The notes beneath the pieces were generated by a model. It was not told the origin of the DNA, did no database searches, and worked only from the letters and a program-made list of their open reading frames with translations. The position numbers were made by a program, and so were the translations under genes. This document shows positions 15,339 to 22,849 of a DNA stretch of 45,736 nt, piece after piece; positions within the stretch are counted from its first letter, which is position 1; each line of letters opens with the position of its first letter. This stretch comes from Oscillospiraceae bacterium (GTDB taxonomy: Bacteria > Bacillota > Clostridia > Oscillospirales > Oscillospiraceae): assembly GCA_017461585.1 (NCBI GenBank), contig JAFTYM010000044.1, positions 1 through 45,736 on the forward strand. Direction: 5' to 3'.

Positions 15339-15473
15339 ATGCTTAGAACATACCAGCCCAAGAAGCGTCATCGCGCAAAGGAACACGGTTTCCGTAAAAG
15401 AATGTCCACAAAGAATGGCCGCAAGGTGCTTGCACGCCGTCGTGCAAAGGGCAGAGCAAAGCTGTCTGCTTAA
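15339..15473 (+). CDS. rpmH: 50S ribosomal protein L34
   Basis: A 44-residue, highly basic protein starting [20 protein letters not shown] and ending AKGRAKLSA, the full conserved L34 pattern. It is a component of the large ribosomal subunit. The ATG follows GAGGAGG with good spacing. It opens the cluster rpmH-rnpA-yidD-yidC-jag, whose order is conserved near the replication origin of most bacteria. Here dnaA is not on its upstream side, where an ABC exporter lies instead. Confidence 0.98.
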   Translation: MLRTYQPKKRHRAKEHGFRKRMSTKNGRKVLARRRAKGRAKLSA

Positions 15474-15504
15474 TTGCACACCTACCGTTTAATATAGTTT
15501 TTTA

Positions 15505-15524
15505 AGGGCGGGACACCCCGCCCT
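15505..15524 (+). repeat. REP-like palindrome between rpmH and rnpA
   Basis: AGGGCGGG and CCCGCCCT form a perfect 8-bp hairpin with a 4-nt loop, ending in the tail CGCCCTAC. The same tail ends another palindrome at 26522-26545, suggesting a dispersed palindromic family. In the transcript it could stabilise or attenuate rnpA mRNA relative to the rpmH message. Confidence 0.5.
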
Positions 15525-15575
15525 ACCGCTGTATGTCCACAAATTTTCTTTTTACCCATGGGGGAGGGACAAGTT

Positions 15576-15914
15576 TTGCAGTTTTCTGTGTCGATCAAGA
15601 AAAACTATGAGTTTCGCAGAGTGTACAACAAGGGAAAAAGTGCGGCGACTTCCCGCGTTGTTGTCTACTGCAGACCCTGCCGCACAGCACAGCAAAACCA
15701 TCTCGGAATTACTGTGGGAACCAAGATCGGCAAGGCAGTTATCCGTAACAAGATACGCCGCCGCATAAAAGAGATATACAGAACAAACGAAGAAAAGCTT
15801 AAAAGCGGTTACGAAATAGTAATAGTAGCAAGAGTCAGAAGCAGGGAAGCCCAGTATGAAGAGCTTGAACATGATATCCTTAAGCTCTGCGCAAAGCTTG
15901 GAATTGTAAAATGA
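15576..15914 (+). CDS. rnpA: Ribonuclease P protein component
   Basis: A 112-residue basic protein that binds the RNase P RNA and helps process the 5' ends of precursor tRNAs. It opens [20 protein letters not shown], the usual RnpA start. The signature RNxxRR...KE is present as [14 protein letters not shown]. The TTG at 15576 is preferred over the in-frame ATG at 15558, because GGGGGAGGG (15560-15568) sits 7 bp ahead of the TTG and homologues begin at this point. The stop overlaps the yidD start by 4 bp (ATGA). Confidence 0.95.
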   Translation: MQFSVSIKKNYEFRRVYNKGKSAATSRVVVYCRPCRTAQQNHLGITVGTKIGKAVIRNKIRRRIKEIYRTNEEKLKSGYEIVIVARVRSREAQYEELEHDILKLCAKLGIVK

Positions 15915-16120
15915 AGAAGATACTTATAGCACTTGTTAAATTTTACAGAAAACACATTTCTCCGTCGCGGCCGCCAAGCTGCCGCTTTAGTCCCACCTGC
16001 TCAGCTTATGCTTTGGAGGCTCTGGAAAAGTACGGAGCAGCCAAAGGAACGTGGCTGACACTGAAGAGGCTGTCGAAGTGTCACCCATTCCACAAAGGCG
16101 GGTATGACCCCGTCCCATAA
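15911..16120 (+). CDS. yidD: Membrane protein insertion efficiency factor YidD
   Basis: A 69-residue protein of the YidD/DUF37 family, thought to assist YidC-dependent membrane insertion. The diagnostic core is intact: [20 protein letters not shown], then YALEAL and a closing [13 protein letters not shown]. It is translationally coupled to rnpA (ATGA overlap) and ends 18 bp before yidC. Confidence 0.95.
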   Translation: MKKILIALVKFYRKHISPSRPPSCRFSPTCSAYALEALEKYGAAKGTWLTLKRLSKCHPFHKGGYDPVP

Positions 16121-16138
16121 CATTAAGGAGAACGATCA

Positions 16139-17467
16139 ATGGATTTTATCGCAAAACCTTTTGGCATGCTGTTGATGTGGCTCTATGAAGTCACAGCCAA
16201 CTACGGTATTGCCGTGATCCTGTTTGCTCTTATCGTTAAGCTCATTCTTATGCCCTTCCAGATGAAGTCCAAGAAGAGCATGATGCGTACTTCTCTTCTT
16301 CAGGAGCGCATGAAGGAGATCGAAAAGAAGCACGGAGCAAACAAACAGAAGTACAATGAAGAGGTTCAGAAGCTGTATCAGGAAGAGGGCATCAGCCCCA
16401 TGTCCGGCTGTATCTGGTCTCTCATTCCTTTCCCCATCCTGATCGCATTGTATCAGGCAATCAGATATCCTCTTACAACAATGATGGGTGTTGCAAAAGA
16501 CCTTCTTGCTGAGGGCGGCGCGATTGCTGCAAAGCTCACAGAGACAGGGTTTGTTTCCACCATGAATCAGGCTTACATTCAGATCGAGCAGAGCCAGTGG
16601 ATCACAAGACATTGGGAGGCTTTCGAAGGTCTGTCAGACAAGCTCCAGCAGCTTGACTACAGCTTCCTCGGACTTGATCTCGGTATGCAGCCTAAACTCG
16701 CAGTCCTTTGGGATGCAGAAACTTACGGCGCATGGGGTCCTGAGAGAATTGCAATTGCTGCACTTCTGCTCATCCCCGTACTGGCAGCAGTTCTCACATG
16801 GCTCCAGTCTAAGGTATCTTCTGCAAAGCCCAAGGTAGCAGATGGAGAAGAGGATCCCACAGCAAAGACAATGGGCACAATGAATATTGTTATGCCCCTT
16901 ATCACTCTTTACTTTGCTTACATCATGCCCGCTGCTCTCGGTGTATACTGGATCGCCGGCAGCGTATTTGCTATCGTTCAGGACCTTTTCCTGAACAAGG
17001 TATACGGCAAGAAGATCGAAGCAGAGTTTGCCGCAAAGAACGCAGAGAGAATAAAGAAGAAGGCAGAGATCGATGCAAAGCGTGCAGAGGCTGAAAAGCG
17101 CCGCGCTGAGAACGCACCTGCCGAGAAGAATACAAATACCTCCAAGAAAAAGAGCAGCCGCGCCGAGCGTGAGCAGCAGAGAGAAAAGGCTCAGGAATAC
17201 GAGCGCAAAAAAGCAGGCGAAGAGCCCGCTTATGAGCCCTCCCGTGTAGGCGACAGAAAGTATGCACGCGGCAGAGCTTACGATCCTGACCGTTATACAA
17301 AGTCTGCTGAAGAGGCTGTTCCCGCAGAGGAAACAGAAGAACTTCTGCCGGAGGTAGCCGAGGTCGTCACAGAGGAAGTCGAAGAACCCGTCGAGGAAAC
17401 TGTTGAAGAAGAGATCCTTGAGGAAGAAGAGGCTTGTGACGAGGAAGAGGAGACAGAAGCAGAATGA
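16139..17467 (+). CDS. yidC: YidC/Oxa1-family membrane protein insertase with a long charged tail
   Basis: A 442-residue insertase that folds and inserts proteins into the cytoplasmic membrane. Transmembrane segments lie near residues 22-40, 96-112, 200-222 and 245-285. The first is followed by the cytoplasmic helical hairpin (SKKSMMRTSLLQERMKEIEKKHG). The hydrophilic groove arginine should fall in or near this conserved region. Compared with SpoIIIJ of Bacillus (about 260 residues) it has an extended loop and a C-terminal tail of about 140 residues. The tail is first strongly basic and Ala/Glu/Lys-rich (about 298-375), then almost purely acidic (EE-rich, ending EEEETEAE). Basic YidC tails bind ribosomes; the acidic extension is unusual. 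The stop overlaps jag by 4 bp. Confidence 0.95.
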   Translation: MDFIAKPFGMLLMWLYEVTANYGIAVILFALIVKLILMPFQMKSKKSMMRTSLLQERMKEIEKKHGANKQKYNEEVQKLYQEEGISPMSGCIWSLIPFPILIALYQAIRYPLTTMMGVAKDLLAEGGAIAAKLTETGFVSTMNQAYIQIEQSQWITRHWEAFEGLSDKLQQLDYSFLGLDLGMQPKLAVLWDAETYGAWGPERIAIAALLLIPVLAAVLTWLQSKVSSAKPKVADGEEDPTAKTMGTMNIVMPLITLYFAYIMPAALGVYWIAGSVFAIVQDLFLNKVYGKKIEAEFAAKNAERIKKKAEIDAKRAEAEKRRAENAPAEKNTNTSKKKSSRAEREQQREKAQEYERKKAGEEPAYEPSRVGDRKYARGRAYDPDRYTKSAEEAVPAEETEELLPEVAEVVTEEVEEPVEETVEEEILEEEEACDEEEETEAE

Positions 17468-18123
17468 TCAAATATCTTGAAGTAACCGGAAAGACGGAAG
17501 ACGAAGCTATTGCAGCCGGTCTCCTGCAGATCGGTCTTGAGAGAGATGAAGTTTCTGTTGAGATACTGGAAAGAGCAAAGAGCGGATTTCTCGGAATCGG
17601 CGCAGCACCTGCAAAGGTAAGACTTGAGTATGAATATGTCGAGACCAAGGCGGAAAGAGTTGAGACATTCCTCAAGGGGCTTTTCGAGCGTATGGGTGTT
17701 AACGCAGATACAGAGATCACAGAGGCAGACGGTGCTATCAACGTAGTCATCGTAGGCGAGACACCGGGCGCACTTATCGGCCGCCGCGGCGAGACTCTGG
17801 ATGCTATCCAGCACCTTACAAACTACGCAGTTAACCATGGCGGCGGAAGAGTAAGAGTTAATATTGACGCAGAAAATTATCGTGAGCGCAGAAATGAAGC
17901 TCTTGTAAAGCTGGCAGAAAAAACTGCAGCAAAGGCACTCAAGTATCGCCGCAACGTCACACTTGAAGCCATGAACTCCTATGAGCGCCACATCATCCAC
18001 ACTACTCTCCAGGACTATGAGGGTGTAACAACCTTCTCTACGGGCACAGAACCCAACAGACGTGTTGTTGTAGCTTTTGAAAGAAAGCAGAACCCCATAC
18101 CTACCTACAGAGAGTGGAAATAA
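17464..18123 (+). CDS. khpB: RNA-binding protein KhpB (Jag/SpoIIIJ-associated)
   Basis: A 219-residue protein that, in Firmicutes, pairs with KhpA as an RNA chaperone affecting cell division and elongation. The Jag N-terminal domain covers about 1-55 (TGKTEDEAIAAGL, SGFLGIG). A KH domain follows, with the GxxG loop as GRRGETLDAIQ near 103. An R3H domain follows with the RxxxH signature in ERHIIH near residue 175, closing in EPNRRVVVAF. It overlaps the yidC stop and is followed by a strong terminator, so it closes the operon. mnmE and mnmG, which usually follow, are missing. Confidence 0.95.
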   Translation: MIKYLEVTGKTEDEAIAAGLLQIGLERDEVSVEILERAKSGFLGIGAAPAKVRLEYEYVETKAERVETFLKGLFERMGVNADTEITEADGAINVVIVGETPGALIGRRGETLDAIQHLTNYAVNHGGGRVRVNIDAENYRERRNEALVKLAEKTAAKALKYRRNVTLEAMNSYERHIIHTTLQDYEGVTTFSTGTEPNRRVVVAFERKQNPIPTYREWK

Positions 18124-18131
18124 GCTTAATG

Positions 18132-18167
18132 AAAAATAGCAGTCATCGAAAGATGACTGCTATTTTT
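18132..18167. terminator. Terminator after jag/khpB
   Basis: A perfect 16-bp stem (AAAAATAGCAGTCATC with its complement) closed by a GAAA tetraloop, with T-runs on the plus strand. It ends the rpmH-jag operon. Confidence 0.9.
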
Positions 18168-18177
18168 ATATTAACTA

Positions 18178-18206
18178 TTGCAAAAGTGTGTATATGGATG
18201 TATACT
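18178..18206 (+). promoter_or_regulatory. Promoter of the RACo-like operon
   Basis: TTGCAA (18178-18183), a 17-bp spacer and TATACT (18201-18206), 35 bp upstream of the start codon. Confidence 0.6.
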
Positions 18207-18240
18207 AACAATAATGATTACTGTTAAGGAGTTGCACAGT

Positions 18241-19782
18241 ATGAAACGATTCAGCGAAAAAGTATATATTGAAATGACACCGCCCATAGAGGAAGATGCG
18301 ATGAGCGCACAGAAGAGAATTTCTTCTGCTCTTGAGGAAGCGGGCTTTACGAATGTAAAGATGCCTGTGCATATTTTGCAGAAGATGTATAACATCTGCC
18401 TTGACGCACATTGGAAGATAACTCTTACTCTCGTATACAGAGAAGAAGATTGGTGTGCTGTTGAGGTTGAGGCCGGGGACACAACGGATAAGCATTATGC
18501 GCTTGCGGTAGACTACGGCTCTACCAATATCGTCATGCAGCTTCTCGATATGAATGAGGGCAAGGTTTTGGCTCAGGCAAGAGAGATGAACGGACAGTTT
18601 GAATACGGCTCTGATATTCTCACACGCATCACATTTACCATGGCAGATCCTGCGAATATGGAAAAGCTCCAGCGTGTAACCGTGGAGACATATCACCGCC
18701 TGTTCGACACGCTTACAAAAGAGACGGGCGTGGATGTGCGCAAATGCCCTGTTATGATCCTTGCGGGAAATACAACAATGATGCATTTCCTCTTAAAGCT
18801 GGATGCAAGAACTGTTTTCTTCTCTCCCTTTGCTCCCGTTACCATGGATCCCGGCTGGATCTGGGGCAGCGATGTGGGTATGGATTTCGGAGGAATGCTG
18901 TATTTCATCCCCTCCATTTCAAACTATATCGGAGGCGATATTACAAGCGGCCTTATTACCCTTGATTTCTACAAGAACGAAAAGGTCGGTATGTTCTTTG
19001 ATATCGGCACAAACGGTGAGCTTGTAATGGGCAATAACCAATGGATTTTAGCCGGTGCAGGCGCTGCTGGTCCTGCGTTGGAAGGCTATGTAAGCCGATT
19101 CGGTATGCGCGCACAGGACGGAACTGTGGATACTGTCAAAATTGAAGACGGAGTTTTAAAATATACAACTATCGGCAATGTGAAGCCTATCGGCATCTGC
19201 GGCTCGGGTATTATTGACCTTTTGGCGCAGATGAGGCTGAATGGCTGGATGAACATCGCAGGTGAGCTTCAGCCGGATGCATCTGACAGCATAATCTACC
19301 ATGAGGAAGAGGAGCAGTATGTTGTTGTATATGCTGCCGCTGAAGAGAGCGGAATCGGCGAAATGCTGTATTTCTCACAGAACGATATAAAGATGTATCT
19401 TGAGACAAAGGCTGCGGCGTTTACAATGATAGACTGCCTTATGCAGGAGGGCGGCTGCACGGAAGAGGACATTGACCACTGCTACCTCTCCGGCGCTTTC
19501 AGTGCTCATTCAAATTTAGAGCACGCTATTACTATCGGTATTTTCCCTGACCTGCCAAGAGAGCGCTACAGCGCAATTGCGAACACGTCTCTTGACGGAG
19601 CGAGAACGCTGCTTTTAAACCGTGAAAAACTGGCTGACATACGCTGGCTTTTGGAAACGGTTTACTGCGTGCAGTTTGCATCCATACCGGATTTTCTCAT
19701 CCGTATGTACGCTGCAAAGTTTGTGCCCCATACAAATATGGAGAGATTTCCGATAATTGCGGAAAAGCTGAAAAGAGGGTAA
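18241..19782 (+). CDS. RACo-like ASKHA protein (DUF4445) lacking the ferredoxin domain
   Basis: A 513-residue protein of the family of ATP-dependent reductive activators of corrinoid proteins, which restore inactive Co(II) corrinoid to Co(I). A linker/middle domain covers about 1-85. The actin-like ATPase domains follow, with VDYGSTNIVMQLLD near 95, ILAGNTTMMH, the phosphate loop FDIGTNGELVMG and ICGSGIIDLLAQM; the RACo C-terminal region carries CYLSGAF. Known RACo proteins start with a plant-type [2Fe-2S] domain (CxxxxCxxC) of roughly 90-100 residues; here none exists and no cysteine cluster replaces it. The start at 18241 follows AAGGAG. It is the first of three tightly spaced genes. No corrinoid protein or methyltransferase is in the window. 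Confidence 0.85.
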   Translation: MKRFSEKVYIEMTPPIEEDAMSAQKRISSALEEAGFTNVKMPVHILQKMYNICLDAHWKITLTLVYREEDWCAVEVEAGDTTDKHYALAVDYGSTNIVMQLLDMNEGKVLAQAREMNGQFEYGSDILTRITFTMADPANMEKLQRVTVETYHRLFDTLTKETGVDVRKCPVMILAGNTTMMHFLLKLDARTVFFSPFAPVTMDPGWIWGSDVGMDFGGMLYFIPSISNYIGGDITSGLITLDFYKNEKVGMFFDIGTNGELVMGNNQWILAGAGAAGPALEGYVSRFGMRAQDGTVDTVKIEDGVLKYTTIGNVKPIGICGSGIIDLLAQMRLNGWMNIAGELQPDASDSIIYHEEEEQYVVVYAAAEESGIGEMLYFSQNDIKMYLETKAAAFTMIDCLMQEGGCTEEDIDHCYLSGAFSAHSNLEHAITIGIFPDLPRERYSAIANTSLDGARTLLLNREKLADIRWLLETVYCVQFASIPDFLIRMYAAKFVPHTNMERFPIIAEKLKRG

Positions 19783-19785
19783 GAA

Positions 19786-20487
19786 ATGAAAATAAGATGC
19801 GTGTGGGAACACAACGGCGATGATACGCTGCTGTATGCTGCAGATTTTTTAGGAGCATACACAAGAGGGGAAAGCCTTGAAACAGCAATAGCCAAAATGC
19901 CTGCGGAGATAGATTCTTTTGCAAAATGGGCAGGTGTTGAGATTTCTGAAAGTGTCGAGGTTGAGATTGCTCAGGAGAAACCGTGCGACCTGCAGATAGC
20001 TGATGCGGACTCTGATGTAATATTTGATAATGAAACCGTGCCATTAAGCCGCGAGGAGTACGAGCACTTAAAGGCTCTTGCCCTTAAATCTGCAGAGGAT
20101 TTTTATAATTTGTATATCTCCATTCCCGATGCTGACGCTGTGATTTCGGAAGATATGGGTACTTTCTACGGGAAAAAGCCGAAAACAGCCCGTGAGATGT
20201 ATGACCACACAAAATCTGTAAACACATATTATTTTGCGGAAATAGGTGTGGCGGCAGATAACAACGGAGATATATATGAGTGCCGCGAGAGAGGTTTTGA
20301 GCTTCTGGAGAAGAAAAACGGATTTTTGAATATGGGCGCTATTGAGGGCAGCTATGGCGAAATGTGGTCTGTTAAAAAGGTTCTGCGCAGATTTATATGG
20401 CACGACCGCATCCATGCAAAAGCAATGTACCGCCGCGCCGCGGCACATTTTGGAAAAGATAAGATAGATAATCCCTTTGGGTTTTAG
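19786..20487 (+). CDS. DinB-like protein with a HicB-like N-terminal segment
   Basis: A 233-residue soluble protein beginning 3 bp after the RACo-like stop, behind GAGGGTAAG. The first 50 residues (KIRCVWEHNGDDTLLYAADF, then TRGESLETAIAKM) resemble the HicB/UPF0150 fold. The C-terminal 150 residues resemble DinB-like four-helix proteins: MYDHTKSVNTYYF supplies one His and FIWHDRIHAKAMYR supplies two, a typical spacing for a three-His metal site. No HicA-like toxin is adjacent, so an antitoxin role is unlikely. Function unknown; the position suggests it serves the same process as the RACo-like protein. Confidence 0.6.
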   Translation: MKIRCVWEHNGDDTLLYAADFLGAYTRGESLETAIAKMPAEIDSFAKWAGVEISESVEVEIAQEKPCDLQIADADSDVIFDNETVPLSREEYEHLKALALKSAEDFYNLYISIPDADAVISEDMGTFYGKKPKTAREMYDHTKSVNTYYFAEIGVAADNNGDIYECRERGFELLEKKNGFLNMGAIEGSYGEMWSVKKVLRRFIWHDRIHAKAMYRRAAAHFGKDKIDNPFGF

Positions 20488-20520
20488 GTTGATAAGCTTG
20501 AATTTGTGGAGGAAATGGAA

Positions 20521-20772
20521 ATGCCGAAGGTAAAACTTACAATTACTGAGAGCAGGTGCCGAAGCGGTTATTTCTGCAAAGGACAAGAATTTATTGTTGA
20601 GGATTTATGCCCTCCTTTATGTCATGAGTTGTGGAATAACATTTATCCGCAAGTATATGCGCTTCAGAACGGAGCAGATTTGGACTATGGAGATACCTGT
20701 GCGAAAATGTTCGATGCAAAATGCCCGGATGAGTGCAGAGTGTGTGTTCATGGAGAGGTTTTGAGCGATTAA
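20521..20772 (+). CDS. Cys-rich TIGR04076-type small protein
   Basis: An 83-residue protein with about nine cysteines, matching by recall the TIGR04076 pattern: an opening VKLTITESRC, then CPPLCHELWNNIYPQVYALQ and a closing CPDECRVCVHGEVL. The ATG at 20521 is chosen because GTGGAGGAA lies 6 bp ahead; in-frame GTG (20506) and ATG (20515) codons fall inside that ribosome-binding site. It is the third gene of the RACo-like operon. Its molecular function is not established. The cysteines could bind a metal or cluster. Confidence 0.75.
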   Translation: MPKVKLTITESRCRSGYFCKGQEFIVEDLCPPLCHELWNNIYPQVYALQNGADLDYGDTCAKMFDAKCPDECRVCVHGEVLSD

Positions 20773-20807
20773 CAAATCCCAATTTGCCAAACAGTTGCAG
20801 ACATAAT

Positions 20808-20841
20808 TAAAAAGACCGTTGGAAAAATCCAACGGTCTTTT
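20808..20841. terminator. Bidirectional terminator
   Basis: AAAAGACCGTTGG and CCAACGGTCTTTT form a perfect 13-bp stem with a 6-nt loop and A/T flanks. It ends both the RACo-like operon (plus) and the reductase operon (minus). Confidence 0.9.
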
Positions 20842-20848
20842 AGTTTGC

Positions 20849-22819
20849 TTATCTCTTTATGCCGATTTCGCGGGCGATTGTAAAGGCAGCGCTTGTTGCG
20901 GCTGTGATGTTTCTGGGAGAAACACAGTCACCGATCATGTGAAATTCGGGAGCGCAGAAGTTAAGTGCAACAGCGTCCTCATAGCAGGAGCGCTGACCTA
21001 CTGCGTAGATAACTGTGTCTGCGGGGAAGAACTTTTCTCCCTCGGGAGTTTCGCCGTAAACACCCTCTTCGGTGATCTTGGTTGCGCGGGTGTTGCAGTT
21101 AATATCCAGCCCCCACTTCTTTATCTGAACGCGAAGTCCAGAAGCGTGGAGGAAGTTGCCGCCGTCGTTCCACTGGGGAGCCATCTCAACGAGAGTGATC
21201 TTCTTGCCCATCATTGCAAGGTAGATGCCCATTTCGATGCCGACAAGACCTGCGCCAAGGATAACTACGCTGTCGCCTGTCTTTTCGGGATGTACGTATG
21301 CGTCTTCGGCTGCGATGACGTTTTCACCGTCAATTCCGGGGATGGGGGGCTTTACGGGACGAGCGCCTGTTGCGGCGATGATAACATCGGGTTTTAAGTC
21401 TTTTGCGTACTCGGGAGTTACGGTTGTGTTCATGCGAAGGTCGATAGCGGCGCTCTTTACTGCGCGCTCCTGATAGTTAAGGTACTCATCAAGCTTTGTC
21501 TTGAAGGGTACTTTTTCTTCGCATCTTAGTGTGCCGCCAAGGCGGTCTGTCTTTTCGCAGAGGATGACTTCATGACCTCTCTCGGATGCTGTGAGAGCAG
21601 CCTGCATACCGCCGATACCGCCGCCTACGACGAGAACCTTCTTTTTCTCTTCGACAATGCGGTTGTCGTACTTGAGCTCAAGCTCGCGTCCGCATTCGGG
21701 GTTGATTGCGCAGTAGTGTGCGCCGTGGGTCAGCTCGTTGGAGAAGCAGGAAAGGCAGCGCATGCACTTTCTGATCTCTTTTTCGCGGCCTGTGCGAAGC
21801 TTGTTAGGCAGGTCAAAGTCTGCAAACAGAGCTCTTGCCATTTCAACAACGTCTGCCTTGCCTGTTGCGATGATTTCTTCCATAAGCTCGGGATCACCCA
21901 GAGCGCCGACTGTTGCAACGGGAGTGCTTACGTTCTTTTTGATCTCTTCTGCGTATTTTACGTTTACGCCGTCGGGCAGGAACATGGAGGGGTGAGTTAC
22001 TGTAAATACTTCATCAACCTCGTGGCTGCCTGCGGAGACGTGGATAAGGTCACAATGTCCGTCAAGCTGTTTGGAGATTTTGATACCCTCTTCAATGCCG
22101 TAGCCGCCCTCGTAAACCTCAGAGCCGGAAATGCGGACTTCAATGGGGAATCCGCGTCCGCAAGCCTTTTTGATAGAGTCACAGATCGTGACGAGAAGTC
22201 TTGCGCGGTTTTCGATGTCAGGTCCGCCCCACTTGTCTGTGCGTGTGTTGAGAGCAGGGGACAGGAACTGCTGGAGCATCCAACCGTGTCCTGCGTGGAT
22301 CATGACCATGCCGAAGCCGAGATTTTTTGCGGCAACAGCAGCGTCAACATATTTGGAAATTGTGCGCTCAATAAGAGCTTCGTCCATGGGGAGGACGATG
22401 CGGCCGTTAAGCTCCATCTCAACAGGTCCGTAAGCTGCGCCTTTGCTTCCGCCGCCGAACATGGCAAGATCGCGGTTTGCGTACATACCTGCGTGCTGCA
22501 GCTCTGCAGTTGCAACTGCGCCGTGACGGGAGATTGCGTGAGCTACGCGGGCGATAGAGTTGTGGGACATGGGGTTGTCAAAACGGAAATGACGGGGTGT
22601 GCCAAGACCGTATTCTGTGTCTACGATGCACTCGCATGATGCAACAGATGCAACGCCGCCCATGGCCTTGCGCTCATAGAAGGCTGCAGCTTCAGCAGGG
22701 AGAATTCCGCTGTCGTCTACGTCCTGAAAGCCTGTGGGAGAAGCGAAAATGCGGTTTTTGAAAACCTGATTACCCAGACGGATGGGCTCAAAAAGATGCT
22801 TATATTTAAAGTTTTCCAT
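20849..22819 (-). CDS. Old-yellow-enzyme/enoate-reductase-type flavin Fe-S oxidoreductase 1
   Basis: A 656-residue enzyme of the 2,4-dienoyl-CoA reductase / enoate reductase / BaiCD-BaiH family, which reduces activated C=C bonds with NAD(P)H via FAD, [4Fe-4S] and FMN. The FMN barrel covers about 1-345, with active-site MIHAGHGWMLQQFLSP and NTRTDKWGG. The cluster site follows as CMRCLSC then 11 residues and Cys, a CxxCxxC form rather than the usual CxxCxxxC. Two dinucleotide-binding folds complete it (VVGGGIGGMQAALTASERGH and VILGAGLVGIEMG). The start at 22819 follows GGAGGG; an in-frame ATG upstream overlaps that site. It is 30 bp downstream of its paralogue, in one operon. Confidence 0.9.
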   Translation of the reverse strand: MENFKYKHLFEPIRLGNQVFKNRIFASPTGFQDVDDSGILPAEAAAFYERKAMGGVASVASCECIVDTEYGLGTPRHFRFDNPMSHNSIARVAHAISRHGAVATAELQHAGMYANRDLAMFGGGSKGAAYGPVEMELNGRIVLPMDEALIERTISKYVDAAVAAKNLGFGMVMIHAGHGWMLQQFLSPALNTRTDKWGGPDIENRARLLVTICDSIKKACGRGFPIEVRISGSEVYEGGYGIEEGIKISKQLDGHCDLIHVSAGSHEVDEVFTVTHPSMFLPDGVNVKYAEEIKKNVSTPVATVGALGDPELMEEIIATGKADVVEMARALFADFDLPNKLRTGREKEIRKCMRCLSCFSNELTHGAHYCAINPECGRELELKYDNRIVEEKKKVLVVGGGIGGMQAALTASERGHEVILCEKTDRLGGTLRCEEKVPFKTKLDEYLNYQERAVKSAAIDLRMNTTVTPEYAKDLKPDVIIAATGARPVKPPIPGIDGENVIAAEDAYVHPEKTGDSVVILGAGLVGIEMGIYLAMMGKKITLVEMAPQWNDGGNFLHASGLRVQIKKWGLDINCNTRATKITEEGVYGETPEGEKFFPADTVIYAVGQRSCYEDAVALNFCAPEFHMIGDCVSPRNITAATSAAFTIAREIGIKR

Positions 22820-22849
22820 GGATTTTCCCTCCATAAATTTATATACGGT

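Noticed and set aside
19786-20772. HicAB-like toxin-antitoxin pair
   Set aside because: The N-terminal HicB-like segment is fused to a DinB-like domain and the next gene is Cys-rich, not a short HicA double-stranded-RNA-binding-like toxin.
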